56,780 nucleotides of DNA, taken from the NCBI RefSeq assembly GCF_009733535.1, contig NZ_SMMI01000021.1, positions 1 through 56,780 of the forward strand, read 5' to 3'. This stretch comes from Sphingobacterium endophyticum (GTDB lineage Bacteria > Bacteroidota > Bacteroidia > Sphingobacteriales > Sphingobacteriaceae). Of the stretch, positions 44,777 to 54,113 are shown piece by piece. The notes beneath the pieces are model-generated. The model saw only the letters and a program-made list of their open reading frames with translations. It made no database searches and was not told the DNA's origin. The position numbers and the translations under genes are program-made. Position 1 is the first letter of the stretch, and each line of letters opens with the position of its first letter.

Positions 44777-45268
44777 CTATTTTACTGTTAACCCACTCAT
44801 GTCCACTTTTTTAGGATTTAATGCATCTAATCCCATTTTCAAAGCTTGTACTCGTGCTTGTTCTAATTCTCCGGTAACTGTGATTACTCCATCAGAAATT
44901 GCTGTTTTTACCGTCGGAAAATCCTTTGTAAAATCGGCAACTTTTGCAGTTAAATCAGCATCATTTGTATTGATTTCTATCGGAGGTGCTGTATTAACAA
45001 CAATATTGTTTTGCACAGATTTTACTCCTTTACTGTCTGCGGCCTTTGCAGCATTTTCTATCTGAAGTTTCTCATCTTCTGAATTTGCTGTCCCGTTTAA
45101 AGTAACGACTCCATCTTTTACTTCAACTGTAACTCCAGGGTTCGATTGAATGGCAGTTTCTACTTTTGCTTTTAAGTCACTGTCTGAGATCTTTGACTTA
45201 CAAGCGATTGTTCCAGTCATTAATGTTCCTGAAACTAATGCAATGGTTAAGATTTTTCTTAAATTCAT
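44777..45268 (-). CDS. Lipoprotein with two BON domains
   Basis: 163 residues with a lipoprotein signal (cysteine near residue 23, GTIAC). Two BON domains follow (SDLKAKVETAIQSNPGVTVEVKDGVVTLNG and DLTAKVADFTKDFPTVKTAISDGVITVTG). BON proteins bind phospholipid membranes and support envelope stability under stress, as OsmY and DolP do. Expected in the periplasm, membrane-anchored. Confidence 0.9.
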   Translation of the reverse strand: MNLRKILTIALVSGTLMTGTIACKSKISDSDLKAKVETAIQSNPGVTVEVKDGVVTLNGTANSEDEKLQIENAAKAADSKGVKSVQNNIVVNTAPPIEINTNDADLTAKVADFTKDFPTVKTAISDGVITVTGELEQARVQALKMGLDALNPKKVDMSGLTVK

Positions 45269-45423
45269 AAATCACCTTGTTTATGTTGGTAAATAATACT
45301 TAAAGCTAAACAAAAATTATTCGTAAATTGTTTTAACAAAGTTTTTTTTAATTTATTGTAATTCAACCTATCAAAATTCCTTAATAGATTGATATTTAAC
45401 ATAATTAACGCTAATATTTGAAC

Positions 45424-45463
45424 AAAAAAAATAAGCCCTTTTTTGTAACAAAAAAAAGGACTT
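45424..45463 (-). terminator. Terminator of the GreA-like gene
   Basis: On the minus strand, AAGTCC plus a T run pairs with A-run plus GGGCTT around TTA, followed by A and eight T residues. Confidence 0.75.
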
Positions 45464-45552
45464 TATCAAAAATATCAATTAAATCAGATTAGTAAATTTC
45501 TATAATAATCTGTTTTAAAGTCAAATCACAAACCACATGAAAAACATGCTTT

Positions 45553-46002
45553 TTAAATAATCCTATTGATCGATAATGTCTTCCCATTAAAATTTATCAA
45601 ATTAGAAGTCTGTTTTCCCATCAAAATATTTCCAATTGGTGATTCTTTCGATACAACCATTATCGTTCGATCATTAATTTTTAAAGGCCCAATTGAAATT
45701 GCTATAAAGTAATCAAATTGTGAAGTCTCGACGACACTACCAACCATAACGGTCTGGGAAGGTTTAAGATTAAGAGTTTTTAATTTTTCAATATCTAGTT
45801 CTGCTTGACTAAGTTGATGCTGCAAACGGCTGATTTCTTGCTGAGCCATTTCCCTTGAAGTTTCATATTTATCACCCATACTACTTTTCGTATCATTCAT
45901 AATAGCATCTTGTGCAGTATCCATGGCCGACTTTATATCTTGCATTCTAGATAAACACTTTTCCATACATAGCTCAACTATTTCATCTTTATTCCAATCC
46001 AT
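45553..46002 (-). CDS. GreA-like domain protein
   Basis: 149 residues from the ATG at 46002; a longer in-frame reading upstream crosses the terminator of the previous gene. An N-terminal coiled coil (SSMGDKYETSREMAQQEISRLQHQL) is followed by a GreA/GreB C-terminal-like FKBP-type domain (IMVVSKESPIGNILMGK). Proteins of this type are often labelled 3-oxoacyl-ACP synthase in databases, which the sequence does not support. It may act on RNA polymerase. The acidic tip residues of GreA are not evident. Confidence 0.78.
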   Translation of the reverse strand: MDWNKDEIVELCMEKCLSRMQDIKSAMDTAQDAIMNDTKSSMGDKYETSREMAQQEISRLQHQLSQAELDIEKLKTLNLKPSQTVMVGSVVETSQFDYFIAISIGPLKINDRTIMVVSKESPIGNILMGKQTSNLINFNGKTLSINRII

Positions 46003-46043
46003 TTCAAAACATTTGATAAGCAGACAATATACATCAAAGAATA

Positions 46044-46073
46044 TAAAAAAAGCGCCAATCCTCATTGGCGCCT
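46044..46073 (-). terminator. Terminator of the alanine-rich lipoprotein gene
   Basis: GCGCCAAT, loop CCTC, ATTGGCGC; on the minus strand it is followed by seven T residues. Confidence 0.9.
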
Positions 46074-46113
46074 TCAATTAAAAACTTAATAACCCATATA
46101 TTAATGGATTTAA

Positions 46114-46587
46114 TTAGTTCTCTAATGCTTCTTTTACATTTTCTGCTTTTCTTTTAGCATCTTCTGTAAGTTCTTTCGTTTTGTCACCTACTTTTTCAGC
46201 AGTTTCATCAATCTTTTCTCCTGCAGCTTTTCCAGCTTCTTTTGTAGCGTCTACTGCATTCTTAGCAGCTTCTTTAGTTTTTTCCCAAGCTGCATTTGCT
46301 TCATCTAATGCTTTTTGTGCAGCCTCTTGTGCTTTTTTATCGCCACTTTTTACTGCTGCATCTAAATCTGCCTGAGCCTTCTTAGCATTTTCCTCAGCTT
46401 TCGCTAATTCTGTATTCACATCGGATTGAACCTCTTCTACTGATTGCTCTGTAGTTTCGATTGAATGATCTAAAGCTTCTCCTACAGATGTATCACCATC
46501 ATTGTTTTTATCCATTGATGAATTATTGTTACATGATGATAATGTTAATGCACATGCAACTGCTGCTAATACCGCAATTTTTTTCAT
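46114..46587 (-). CDS. Alanine/lysine/glutamate-rich helical lipoprotein
   Basis: 157 residues with a lipoprotein signal (ALTLSSC). The mature part is one long amphipathic helix with 11-residue-like repeats of Ala/Lys/Glu (NAKKAQADLDAAVKSG, AAKNAVDATKEAGKAAGEK), reminiscent of LEA or apolipophorin-like stress proteins. Neighbouring BON and DUF1003 genes fit an envelope-stress role. Low complexity means resemblance to named families may be only compositional. Confidence 0.75.
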   Translation of the reverse strand: MKKIAVLAAVACALTLSSCNNNSSMDKNNDGDTSVGEALDHSIETTEQSVEEVQSDVNTELAKAEENAKKAQADLDAAVKSGDKKAQEAAQKALDEANAAWEKTKEAAKNAVDATKEAGKAAGEKIDETAEKVGDKTKELTEDAKRKAENVKEALEN

Positions 46588-46688
46588 TTTCTAATTGAAT
46601 TAGTGTTATAATAATAATTTGTTTATTCTGAAGCTTCTACACAATATTTATACCAAATAAATTGAAAAGCATATTTCATGATTTTTGA

Positions 46689-47279
46689 TTATTCCTTAGT
46701 ACCTGATTTTATCTCCTTTTCTATTCGATCCACATGGTCCGATAACTGTTTTAGCAATTTTAAATGGGTTACCTGAGAATCGAATAATTGCTTAACCTCC
46801 TCTTCCAATAATACATCAATCTTCTTATGAAGACTGCGAATCTCCAATTCAGCTTTCAAATTAACCAAATAATCATTTTCAGCCCTCTTCCTATCCTTTT
46901 CTTCTTGTCGATTTTGACTCATCATTATGATAGGCGCTTGTAAGGCAGCTAAACACGAAAGTACCAAATTCATCAGAATAAAGGGATATGGATCAAATTG
47001 CTCCTGTTTTGCTACAGTTGTATTATAAATTATCCATACAACTAATAATCCTGTAAATATGATTATAAATGACCAACTTCCTCCAAATCGCGCCACTCGA
47101 TCTGAAATCTTTTGACCCTCACTTATTATTTCATCCGTAGGATGAAGTAAATTATCCATTATAAGCTTCTCTTCATCAAATGATTTCCTTACAATTTCAT
47201 GTAGTTTATCTAGGTTCTTATCATTTTGGTTTATCATATCCAAAATATCCCTATTTTTTACTTGATCCAATTTTGTCAT
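46689..47279 (-). CDS. DUF1003 family membrane protein
   Basis: 196 residues from the ATG at 47279, which follows a sensible leader; a longer frame upstream starts in an AT-rich segment. It has the DUF1003 core with two membrane helices (FGGSWSFIIIFTGLLVVWIIY and FDPYPFILMNLVLSCLAALQAPIIMMSQNRQ) and a charged C-terminal helical region. Inner membrane; function unknown, conserved in many bacteria. Confidence 0.9.
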   Translation of the reverse strand: MTKLDQVKNRDILDMINQNDKNLDKLHEIVRKSFDEEKLIMDNLLHPTDEIISEGQKISDRVARFGGSWSFIIIFTGLLVVWIIYNTTVAKQEQFDPYPFILMNLVLSCLAALQAPIIMMSQNRQEEKDRKRAENDYLVNLKAELEIRSLHKKIDVLLEEEVKQLFDSQVTHLKLLKQLSDHVDRIEKEIKSGTKE

Positions 47280-47344
47280 AGCTTTTAATAATAAAAAGGA
47301 AATATAAAAGATTAACTTTTTTTCAATTAAAAGGTTTCTACAAA

Positions 47345-47375
47345 ACAAAAAAAACTCCCGAATGGGAGTTTTAAA
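47345..47375 (-). terminator. Terminator of the lepA-folD unit
   Basis: AAAACTCCC, loop GAAT, GGGAGTTTT; T run on the minus strand. Confidence 0.9.
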
Positions 47376-47402
47376 AATAAACTTATTTCAATTTAATAAT
47401 TT

Positions 47403-48290
47403 TTAAGATTTTGGATAGACAGTTCCTTTAGCAGCTTCAAGCGTATTTTTCAATAAGCCAATAATAGTCATCAAACCTACTCCACCTGGTACAGGTGTAA
47501 TCCAAGAAGCTTTTGGAGCAACTTGTTCAAAATCAACATCTCCGTATAGCTTAAAACCAGACTTAGTCTCTGTTGATGTTTCTCTGTTGATACCAACGTC
47601 AATGACAATGGCACCTTCCTTTACCATATCAGCGGTAACAAAATTCTTCTTACCAATTGCAGCAACAATAATGTCTCCTTGCAGAATCTCTGATTTAATG
47701 TCTTTTGTCCTGCTATGTGTAAGTGTAACTGTACAGTTTCCAGGATTAGAGTTTCTCGCTAATAATATACTCATTGGTGAACCTACAATATTACTACGGC
47801 CTACAACAACCGCCTTTTTACCAGCTGTATCAATCCCGTAATGAGCTAACATTAACATTATTCCATATGGTGTAGCTGGAATAAAACATGGTAAATTCCT
47901 TTGCATTCTTCCTAAGTTGATCGGATGAAACCCATCAACGTCTTTGCGATAGTCAATGGCCTCAGTTACTTTATCTGGATCAATATGCTTTGGCAAAGGT
48001 AACTGAACAATGAGTCCATCTATACTGTCGTCAGCATTTATCTCCTTGATTTTGTTCAATAACGCTTCTTCAGTGATGTCTGTATCATAATGAAGATTAG
48101 TTGAATCAAATCCTACCTGTTCGCAATTTCTCATCTTGCTCGCAACATAGGTTTCACTTCCACCATCATTTCCAACTAGAATAGCAACCAAATGTGGCTT
48201 ACGACCTAACTTTTCTGTTAATTCCGCAGTCTCTCTCTTGATGTCCTCTTTAATCTTTGTTGATACTTCTTTACCGTCAAGTAAATTCAT
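47403..48290 (-). CDS. folD: Bifunctional methylenetetrahydrofolate dehydrogenase/cyclohydrolase
   Basis: A 295-residue cytosolic enzyme interconverting 5,10-methylene-, methenyl- and 10-formyl-tetrahydrofolate with NADP. Family blocks: GNDGGSETYVASKMRNCEQVG (catalytic lysine in the YVxxK segment), DGLIVQLPLPKHID, DVDGFHPINLGR, PATPYGIMLML, VVGRSNIVGSPMSILL and TPVPGGVGLMTI. Full length. It follows lepA by 22 bases on the same strand. Confidence 0.97.
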   Translation of the reverse strand: MNLLDGKEVSTKIKEDIKRETAELTEKLGRKPHLVAILVGNDGGSETYVASKMRNCEQVGFDSTNLHYDTDITEEALLNKIKEINADDSIDGLIVQLPLPKHIDPDKVTEAIDYRKDVDGFHPINLGRMQRNLPCFIPATPYGIMLMLAHYGIDTAGKKAVVVGRSNIVGSPMSILLARNSNPGNCTVTLTHSRTKDIKSEILQGDIIVAAIGKKNFVTADMVKEGAIVIDVGINRETSTETKSGFKLYGDVDFEQVAPKASWITPVPGGVGLMTIIGLLKNTLEAAKGTVYPKS

Positions 48291-48312
48291 GATATATTAT
48301 ATAGGTTGATTT

Positions 48313-50103
48313 TTAATCTAATTTCAAAACAGCCATAAATGCAGATTGAGGAATTTCTACGTTTCCAACTTGACGCATACGTTTCTTACCTTTTTTCTGC
48401 TTTTCTAATAATTTACGCTTACGAGATATATCTCCACCATAACATTTAGCGGTAACATCTTTACGTAAAGCTGAAATCGTTTCCCTTGCAATGATTTTTG
48501 CTCCAATTGATGCCTGTATACGAATCTCAAATTGCTGCCTTGGTAATAGCTCTTTTAGTTTTTCACAAATCTTCTTGCCAAAATCATAGGCATTACTGCG
48601 GTGAATTAGTGATGAAAGTGCATCCACAGGCTCATCATTCAATCGAATATCCAATTTAACCAAATCAGATTGTCTATATCCTATTTGATGATAGTCAAAG
48701 GACGCATATCCTTTCGAAATTGTTTTTAACTTATCATAGAAGTCAAATACAATCTCCCCCATTGGCATTTCAAATACCAATTCCACTCGATCTGAGGTTA
48801 AATAAGATTGGTTGATAATGGTTCCTCGTTTTTGAATACAAAGTGACATTACCGGTCCTACAAACTCAGCTTTCGTAATAATATTTGCTTTGATATAAGG
48901 CTCTTCAATACTGTCCAATTTACTTGGATCAGGTAAATCAGAAGGATTATGAACAACTACTTCCTCGTTATCTTTCGTTAAAAATGCACGATATGATACG
49001 TTTGGAACTGTAGTAATTACAGTCATATCAAATTCACGTTCCAGACGCTCTTGAATAATCTCCATATGGAGCATTCCCAAGAATCCACAACGAAATCCAA
49101 ATCCTAGTGCTGCTGAAGATTCTGGTTCAAAAACTAAGGATGCATCATTTAATTGTAAACGATGCATGGACTCTCTTAATTCCTCAAAATCCTCGGTGTC
49201 TACTGGATAAATCCCCGCAAAAACCATTGGTTTAACCTCTTCAAATCCTTGAATGGCTTCCGCACATGGTCTATCTTTTTTGGTGATGGTATCCCCTACT
49301 TTTACCTCTCTTGCCTCCTTAATTCCGGAAACAATATAACCAACATCACCCGTCTTAATAACTTCTTTTGGTACCTGATTTAATTTTAATGTTCCTACTT
49401 CATCCGCGAAATATTCTTTTCCTGTGGCTACGAATTTTACACGATCACCTTTGCGAATTTCTCCATTTTCAACCTTAAAGTAGGCCATAATTCCTCTAAA
49501 GGAATTGAAAACTGAATCAAAAATTAAGGCTTGTAATGGCGCATCCGGATCTCCTACAGGTGCTGGAATTCGCTCTATAATGGCCGCAAGTATTTCTGGA
49601 ATACCCATCCCTGTCTTGCCAGATGCAGGAATAATATCCTCACGCTTGCCTCCTATTAAATCAACAATCTGATCTTTAACTTCTTCTGGCATAGCACCTG
49701 GTAAATCCATTTTATTTAATATTGGAATGATCTCTAAATCATGTTCTAATGCCAAATAAAGGTTGGAAATAGTTTGTGCTTGAATCCCTTGTGATGCATC
49801 TACAATCAATAATGCCCCTTCACAGGCCGCAATTGATCGTGAAACCTCATATGAAAAATCCACGTGTCCCGGTGTGTCGATTAAATTTAAAACATACTGT
49901 TGACCATCTTGGATATAATCCATTTGGATCGCATGGCTCTTAATCGTAATCCCTCTTTCACGTTCCAAATCCATATTATCCAACAACTGAGCTTGTGCTT
50001 CTCGCTGCGTGATGGTATTGGTATATTCAAGTAATCTATCAGCCAAGGTACTTTTACCATGGTCAATATGTGCTATTATACAAAAATTGCGTATATGCTT
50101 CAT
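48313..50103 (-). CDS. lepA: Elongation factor 4 (LepA)
   Basis: A 596-residue ribosome-dependent GTPase. The G domain carries AHIDHGKSTLADRLLE (P loop), DTPGHVDF (G3) and NKMD (G4). The LepA-specific C-terminal domain ends with CYGGDISRKRKLLEKQKKGKKRMRQVG and IPQSAFMAVLKLD. Length is standard. A TAnnTTTG element lies 29 bases before its start; folD is the downstream partner. Confidence 0.97.
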   Translation of the reverse strand: MKHIRNFCIIAHIDHGKSTLADRLLEYTNTITQREAQAQLLDNMDLERERGITIKSHAIQMDYIQDGQQYVLNLIDTPGHVDFSYEVSRSIAACEGALLIVDASQGIQAQTISNLYLALEHDLEIIPILNKMDLPGAMPEEVKDQIVDLIGGKREDIIPASGKTGMGIPEILAAIIERIPAPVGDPDAPLQALIFDSVFNSFRGIMAYFKVENGEIRKGDRVKFVATGKEYFADEVGTLKLNQVPKEVIKTGDVGYIVSGIKEAREVKVGDTITKKDRPCAEAIQGFEEVKPMVFAGIYPVDTEDFEELRESMHRLQLNDASLVFEPESSAALGFGFRCGFLGMLHMEIIQERLEREFDMTVITTVPNVSYRAFLTKDNEEVVVHNPSDLPDPSKLDSIEEPYIKANIITKAEFVGPVMSLCIQKRGTIINQSYLTSDRVELVFEMPMGEIVFDFYDKLKTISKGYASFDYHQIGYRQSDLVKLDIRLNDEPVDALSSLIHRSNAYDFGKKICEKLKELLPRQQFEIRIQASIGAKIIARETISALRKDVTAKCYGGDISRKRKLLEKQKKGKKRMRQVGNVEIPQSAFMAVLKLD

Positions 50104-50132
50104 ATAGGTTATTATGCCTTCAATTTAATTTG

Positions 50133-50140
50133 CAAATATA
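50133..50140 (-). promoter_or_regulatory. Candidate -7 element for lepA
   Basis: The minus strand reads TATATTTG (TAnnTTTG), 29 bases before the lepA ATG. No clear -33 partner. Confidence 0.45.
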
Positions 50141-50238
50141 ATTTTATTTATTGAGCTTTTTACCGATAAATCGATCTATTTCCGATTTGAACATCGGAAA
50201 AATCTGAGGATTGACTTTTTATCAATTAATGGAATGAA

Positions 50239-52494
50239 TTACCTTTCATTGGGAAATAGTAGATTGATTTGAGTTCCCTTCCCTAATTTGCTTTGAACTT
50301 CAATTTTAATTTTCAATCGATCAGCTATTCGCTTCACAATCGTTAACCCCAATCCTGTCCCTTCATAATTCCCAGCATTTGACATGCGCTTAAATGAATC
50401 ATATATCGTACCTAATTCTTCTTTCGCTATCCCTATCCCATTGTCTTCAATACGATAACAGATGAATTCATGCTGAACTTCGGATGTTATCTTAACTTTC
50501 GGCCTTTCAACCTTTGCACTATACTTAATGGCATTCCCAATAAGATTCTGAAATAATTGGTAAACAATGGTGCGTTCGCCATAAACAGGAAGTATATCTC
50601 CTAGACTAATTTCTGTTTGTTCGGCTCCATAACGCAATTGACTAAAGTTTACTATTTGAGCAAGAAATTCATCAACATAAACAGGCTCAAATTTATATTC
50701 GTAATCCTTAATCTTAGAAAATTCATGAACGCTTCTTAATAGTTCACCAATAACATCCACTGCATCCTTCGTGTTTTTAAGCATCTTGTTGCGCAGTTCT
50801 TCTTTCATATTTGGACGTTGAAGAAGCAGTTGGGTCGATAAATTAATTGCAGAAAGTGGATTTTTTAAATCATGGCTCACTGTGTTGGCATAATTATCCA
50901 ATGCCCTATTCAAATTGCCAACCTCTTTATTCAACTTATCTATTTCTTGTGCAAAATTCTTATTGCTTTGAATGATTATCTCCCTTAATCGCTTGATAAA
51001 ATAAAGCTCATCTTCCTGCCAAACTTCTGATGTACCTACAGTTTTTTGATGCCAAATATCTAAACTTGAATGGGGTTCATGAGTAAATGTTTCATTGATT
51101 AGTTGCTTTTCAATCCTTGAAACAGGTTTTTCAACCCATTTCCGAGTGAATTCCTTTTCTTTCCTGAACCATATAATCGTACATTCATCATTTAAATTAA
51201 CATGCAAACCTCCAATCCCCGCAAAACGATCTGATTCTATTTCTAAAAACTTCCCATAATTAAGTATAAACTCATGATCGGCAAAAGTATCCCCAACAGC
51301 TATTCGCTTCACCATCTCCTTGATTTCAAAGAGCTTGCCCGAACCAATGGAAATATGATACGAATAAATTTGACCATTTATCATAATAATCATCGAATCA
51401 GATTTGGCATAGTAGCACAATTCACTTGCTAGGTCCATTAAGGATTCTGCCAGGTTATTTTTTAATATGAGCTTTTCCTTGAGTTGGAGCTCAAAATTTC
51501 GAATATCTTCCTGATATTCCCTTATTTTAAATTTTTCCTCTTCATGATAACGGTTTGCAGCTAGCTGTATAAAATAAACTAAGGCCTCCCGCTTCAATAA
51601 ATTGATGCTCTTTGCATGTTGGCTTTGACAAAATATATAACCCCACAATTTCCCCTCTACTTGTATCGAAACACTGAAATTTGAATTAACACCTTCTTTC
51701 TTTAGGTAGTAGGCATGAATCGGAGATATCATTCTAACATTTGTCTGGGATAAATTTGGCTCGTCTATCCCATTTGAAATGACTTTTATTGTTTCCCCAT
51801 CTACATTAGCTGTATATCGGTGAATATTTACGGAATGAACGTTCTTAGCATGTTTAAAAATATCCATATCTGGATAATAACAATTCAAAATGCCTTCCAA
51901 TTCAGGGTTCTCGTTAGATTCTGCAACGATTAATCCATTTCCCCCCTCAACATATTGAAAGACTCTAATCCGGTCAAATCCACTAATCTTTGAAATATAT
52001 GAACAAACAACTTCCCAAATCTTCCCTCTATTATCTGATAATAATTTGTCAGCTATTTCAAATTTTGGAAAGAATACAGTGGAGTCTTCTATTCGTTTTT
52101 CAAATTCAAGATAGATGTAGTTATTAAACAGATAAATATTTAGAAAGTATGACTTTTCATGGATCATAATTTCCAATAGAACTCGGTCGCTAGAATCCTG
52201 AAGAACCTGGTCGACGGCTTTTTTTATACTATCTAAATAAATCGGAAAATAGGTTTGAAGAAAAACCCATAAATCTTTCCCTAAACAAGAAGTCAGGTCC
52301 TCTTCCAGCCAATCTTTACAGTTTTCACTTCCTGCTACTAAATTACATTCCAGATTGACAATCAATAAATAACCAAATTCCTGTATCCCTTCACTCAGAT
52401 ACAAATTTTCATCCTCAACTATTATTTGATTATCCATTAATAATTTCTCACAGTTAGTTCTTGATAGATGGTTTGGTAAATCACTATCCTGCAT
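50239..52494 (-). CDS. Phytochrome-like sensor histidine kinase
   Basis: 751 residues with the PAS-GAF-PHY-HisKA-HATPase order of bacteriophytochromes. Cys15 (RTNCEK) sits where bacteriophytochromes bind biliverdin, followed by SEGIQEFG in place of the usual SIQPHG. The GAF domain has a degenerate PASDIP (YYPDMDIF), an intact SPIHAYYLKKEGV, and WGYIFCQSQ replacing the usual WGLxxCHH. The kinase has His541 (VSHDLKNPLS), the N box LIGNAIKYS, DNGIGI and GTGLGL. No response regulator or heme oxygenase gene is adjacent, so partner and chromophore are unclear. Cytosolic. Confidence 0.88.
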   Translation of the reverse strand: MQDSDLPNHLSRTNCEKLLMDNQIIVEDENLYLSEGIQEFGYLLIVNLECNLVAGSENCKDWLEEDLTSCLGKDLWVFLQTYFPIYLDSIKKAVDQVLQDSSDRVLLEIMIHEKSYFLNIYLFNNYIYLEFEKRIEDSTVFFPKFEIADKLLSDNRGKIWEVVCSYISKISGFDRIRVFQYVEGGNGLIVAESNENPELEGILNCYYPDMDIFKHAKNVHSVNIHRYTANVDGETIKVISNGIDEPNLSQTNVRMISPIHAYYLKKEGVNSNFSVSIQVEGKLWGYIFCQSQHAKSINLLKREALVYFIQLAANRYHEEEKFKIREYQEDIRNFELQLKEKLILKNNLAESLMDLASELCYYAKSDSMIIMINGQIYSYHISIGSGKLFEIKEMVKRIAVGDTFADHEFILNYGKFLEIESDRFAGIGGLHVNLNDECTIIWFRKEKEFTRKWVEKPVSRIEKQLINETFTHEPHSSLDIWHQKTVGTSEVWQEDELYFIKRLREIIIQSNKNFAQEIDKLNKEVGNLNRALDNYANTVSHDLKNPLSAINLSTQLLLQRPNMKEELRNKMLKNTKDAVDVIGELLRSVHEFSKIKDYEYKFEPVYVDEFLAQIVNFSQLRYGAEQTEISLGDILPVYGERTIVYQLFQNLIGNAIKYSAKVERPKVKITSEVQHEFICYRIEDNGIGIAKEELGTIYDSFKRMSNAGNYEGTGLGLTIVKRIADRLKIKIEVQSKLGKGTQINLLFPNER

Positions 52495-52725
52495 GATTTT
52501 AAAAAATAAAATTAAAAAAAGAAAATTACTTTTTATGATTATCCATCAATTATATCCCTATAATTTTTGGCAAATTTCAATAAATTATCTTTAGGGTTTG
52601 AATATCAATTCATTATTTTTTTTATTGAAAAACAAAAATATTGAACAATAATCAGATTGAATCAATATTTTCCGGAATTATTAAATTTCAATAAATATCC
52701 ACCCTATAAAAAGTAATTTTCAATT

Positions 52726-52769
52726 AAAAAAATAGCGTATCAGATTAATTTCTGATACGCTATTTTTTT
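52726..52769. terminator. Terminator after fabV
   Basis: A perfect 18-bp stem (52726-52743 with 52752-52769, core ATAGCGTATCAG) with an 8-base loop and A/T runs on both sides. Confidence 0.9.
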
Positions 52770-52785
52770 TAATATATACCGTAAT

Positions 52786-53985
52786 TTATTCTGCTAAACT
52801 AGGTACTTGAACTAATTCACTTGTATCTTTATTGTAATCTATACTATCAAAGTTAAATCCGAATAACTGGAAAAAATCGTCACGATAGCCAGCGATGTCA
52901 GAAATCTCTTCCAAGTTTTCAGTTGTTGCTTGATCCCATAGTTTTGAAACCTCTTCCTGAACATCAGCTCTCATTTCTAAATCATCAACCCTGATTCTTC
53001 CCTTCTCGTCTAATGGCACATCTCCATCAACATATAAGCGCTCTGCAAACAATCTTTGCATTTGTTCAATCGTTCCTTCGTGGATACCTTTTTCTTTCAT
53101 TACTTTATATAGCAATGAAATATATAAAGGGACAACCGGAATCGCTGAACTTGACTGCGTAACTAATGCCTTATTTACCGATACATACGAAATACCATGT
53201 AAATCTTTTAATATATCATTGATTGCTGGAACCGTACCTTCTAAATCATCTTTTGCACGTCCGATCGTACCATTACGGTAAATTGGATATGTCAATTCAG
53301 GGCCAATATAGGAATATGCTACAGTTTTTACTCCTTCAGCTAATACTCCCGCTGCTTTTAAATCTTCAATCCAGAATTTCCAATCCTCACCTCCCATTAC
53401 AGCAACTGTATTCTTGATATCATCTTCAGATTCAATTGGTTGAATGCTAATATCAGATACGACACCTGAATGAAAATCTACAGTTTTATTCGTAAATGGT
53501 TGATCAATTGGCTTTAATACCGATGAATATTGAACACCAGTTTTCGGATGAGTACGACGTGGTGATGCTAATGAATAGATCACTAAATCTACTTGTCCTA
53601 AATCTTTTTTGATCAAAGCAATTGTTTGCTCTTTAATCTCATCTGAAAAGGCATCGCCATTAATACTTTTCGCATATAATCCAGCCGAATGTGCCTCCTT
53701 CTCAAATGCAGCACTATTATACCAGCCTGCTGTTCCTAACTTTCCTTCTGAAGCCGGTTTCTCAAAAAATACTCCAATGGTTGCAGCTCCTGAACCGAAT
53801 GCGGCACTGATGCGCGAAGCAATCCCAAATCCGGTAGATGCACCGATTACTAATACCTTCTTAGGTCCATTTTTAATCTCGCCTTTCGATTTTACGTATT
53901 CGATTTGGTTCTTGATATTCTCTGCTGCTCCTTCCGGATGTGCTGTCAAACAGATAAAACCTCTAGTTCTTGGTTGAATAATCAT
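52786..53985 (-). CDS. fabV: Trans-2-enoyl-ACP/CoA reductase FabV
   Basis: A 399-residue NADH-dependent enoyl reductase for the last step of fatty-acid elongation. The start MIIQPRTRGFICLTAHPEG, the Rossmann segment VLVIGASTGFGIASRI, VIYSLASPRRTHPKTG and the Tyr-x8-Lys catalytic spacing in IYRNGTIGRAK are all present. Length matches FabV/TER enzymes, which are longer than FabI and known for insensitivity to triclosan. Monocistronic, with its own -7 element and terminator. Confidence 0.96.
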   Translation of the reverse strand: MIIQPRTRGFICLTAHPEGAAENIKNQIEYVKSKGEIKNGPKKVLVIGASTGFGIASRISAAFGSGAATIGVFFEKPASEGKLGTAGWYNSAAFEKEAHSAGLYAKSINGDAFSDEIKEQTIALIKKDLGQVDLVIYSLASPRRTHPKTGVQYSSVLKPIDQPFTNKTVDFHSGVVSDISIQPIESEDDIKNTVAVMGGEDWKFWIEDLKAAGVLAEGVKTVAYSYIGPELTYPIYRNGTIGRAKDDLEGTVPAINDILKDLHGISYVSVNKALVTQSSSAIPVVPLYISLLYKVMKEKGIHEGTIEQMQRLFAERLYVDGDVPLDEKGRIRVDDLEMRADVQEEVSKLWDQATTENLEEISDIAGYRDDFFQLFGFNFDSIDYNKDTSELVQVPSLAE

Positions 53986-54016
53986 ATTGCTTATTTATCA
54001 ATTTGAATAATTTTTA

Positions 54017-54024
54017 CAAAAGTA
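54017..54024 (-). promoter_or_regulatory. Candidate -7 element for fabV
   Basis: The minus strand reads TACTTTTG (TAnnTTTG), 31 bases before the fabV ATG. Confidence 0.4.
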
Positions 54025-54113
54025 GTTAATTTTTCAAGTAAACGGCCCTTAAATCCGCTTTATATTGTTTCTAAATCTTATAATATAATGTTCAGAATGT
54101 TAGTGCAATCCAT

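Noticed and set aside
44754..45065. 103-codon plus-strand open frame opposite the BON lipoprotein gene
   Set aside because: Antisense to a clear two-BON protein; no independent support.
53609..53977. 122-codon plus-strand open frame opposite fabV
   Set aside because: Fully antisense to a clear fabV gene, with composition expected from the opposite strand.
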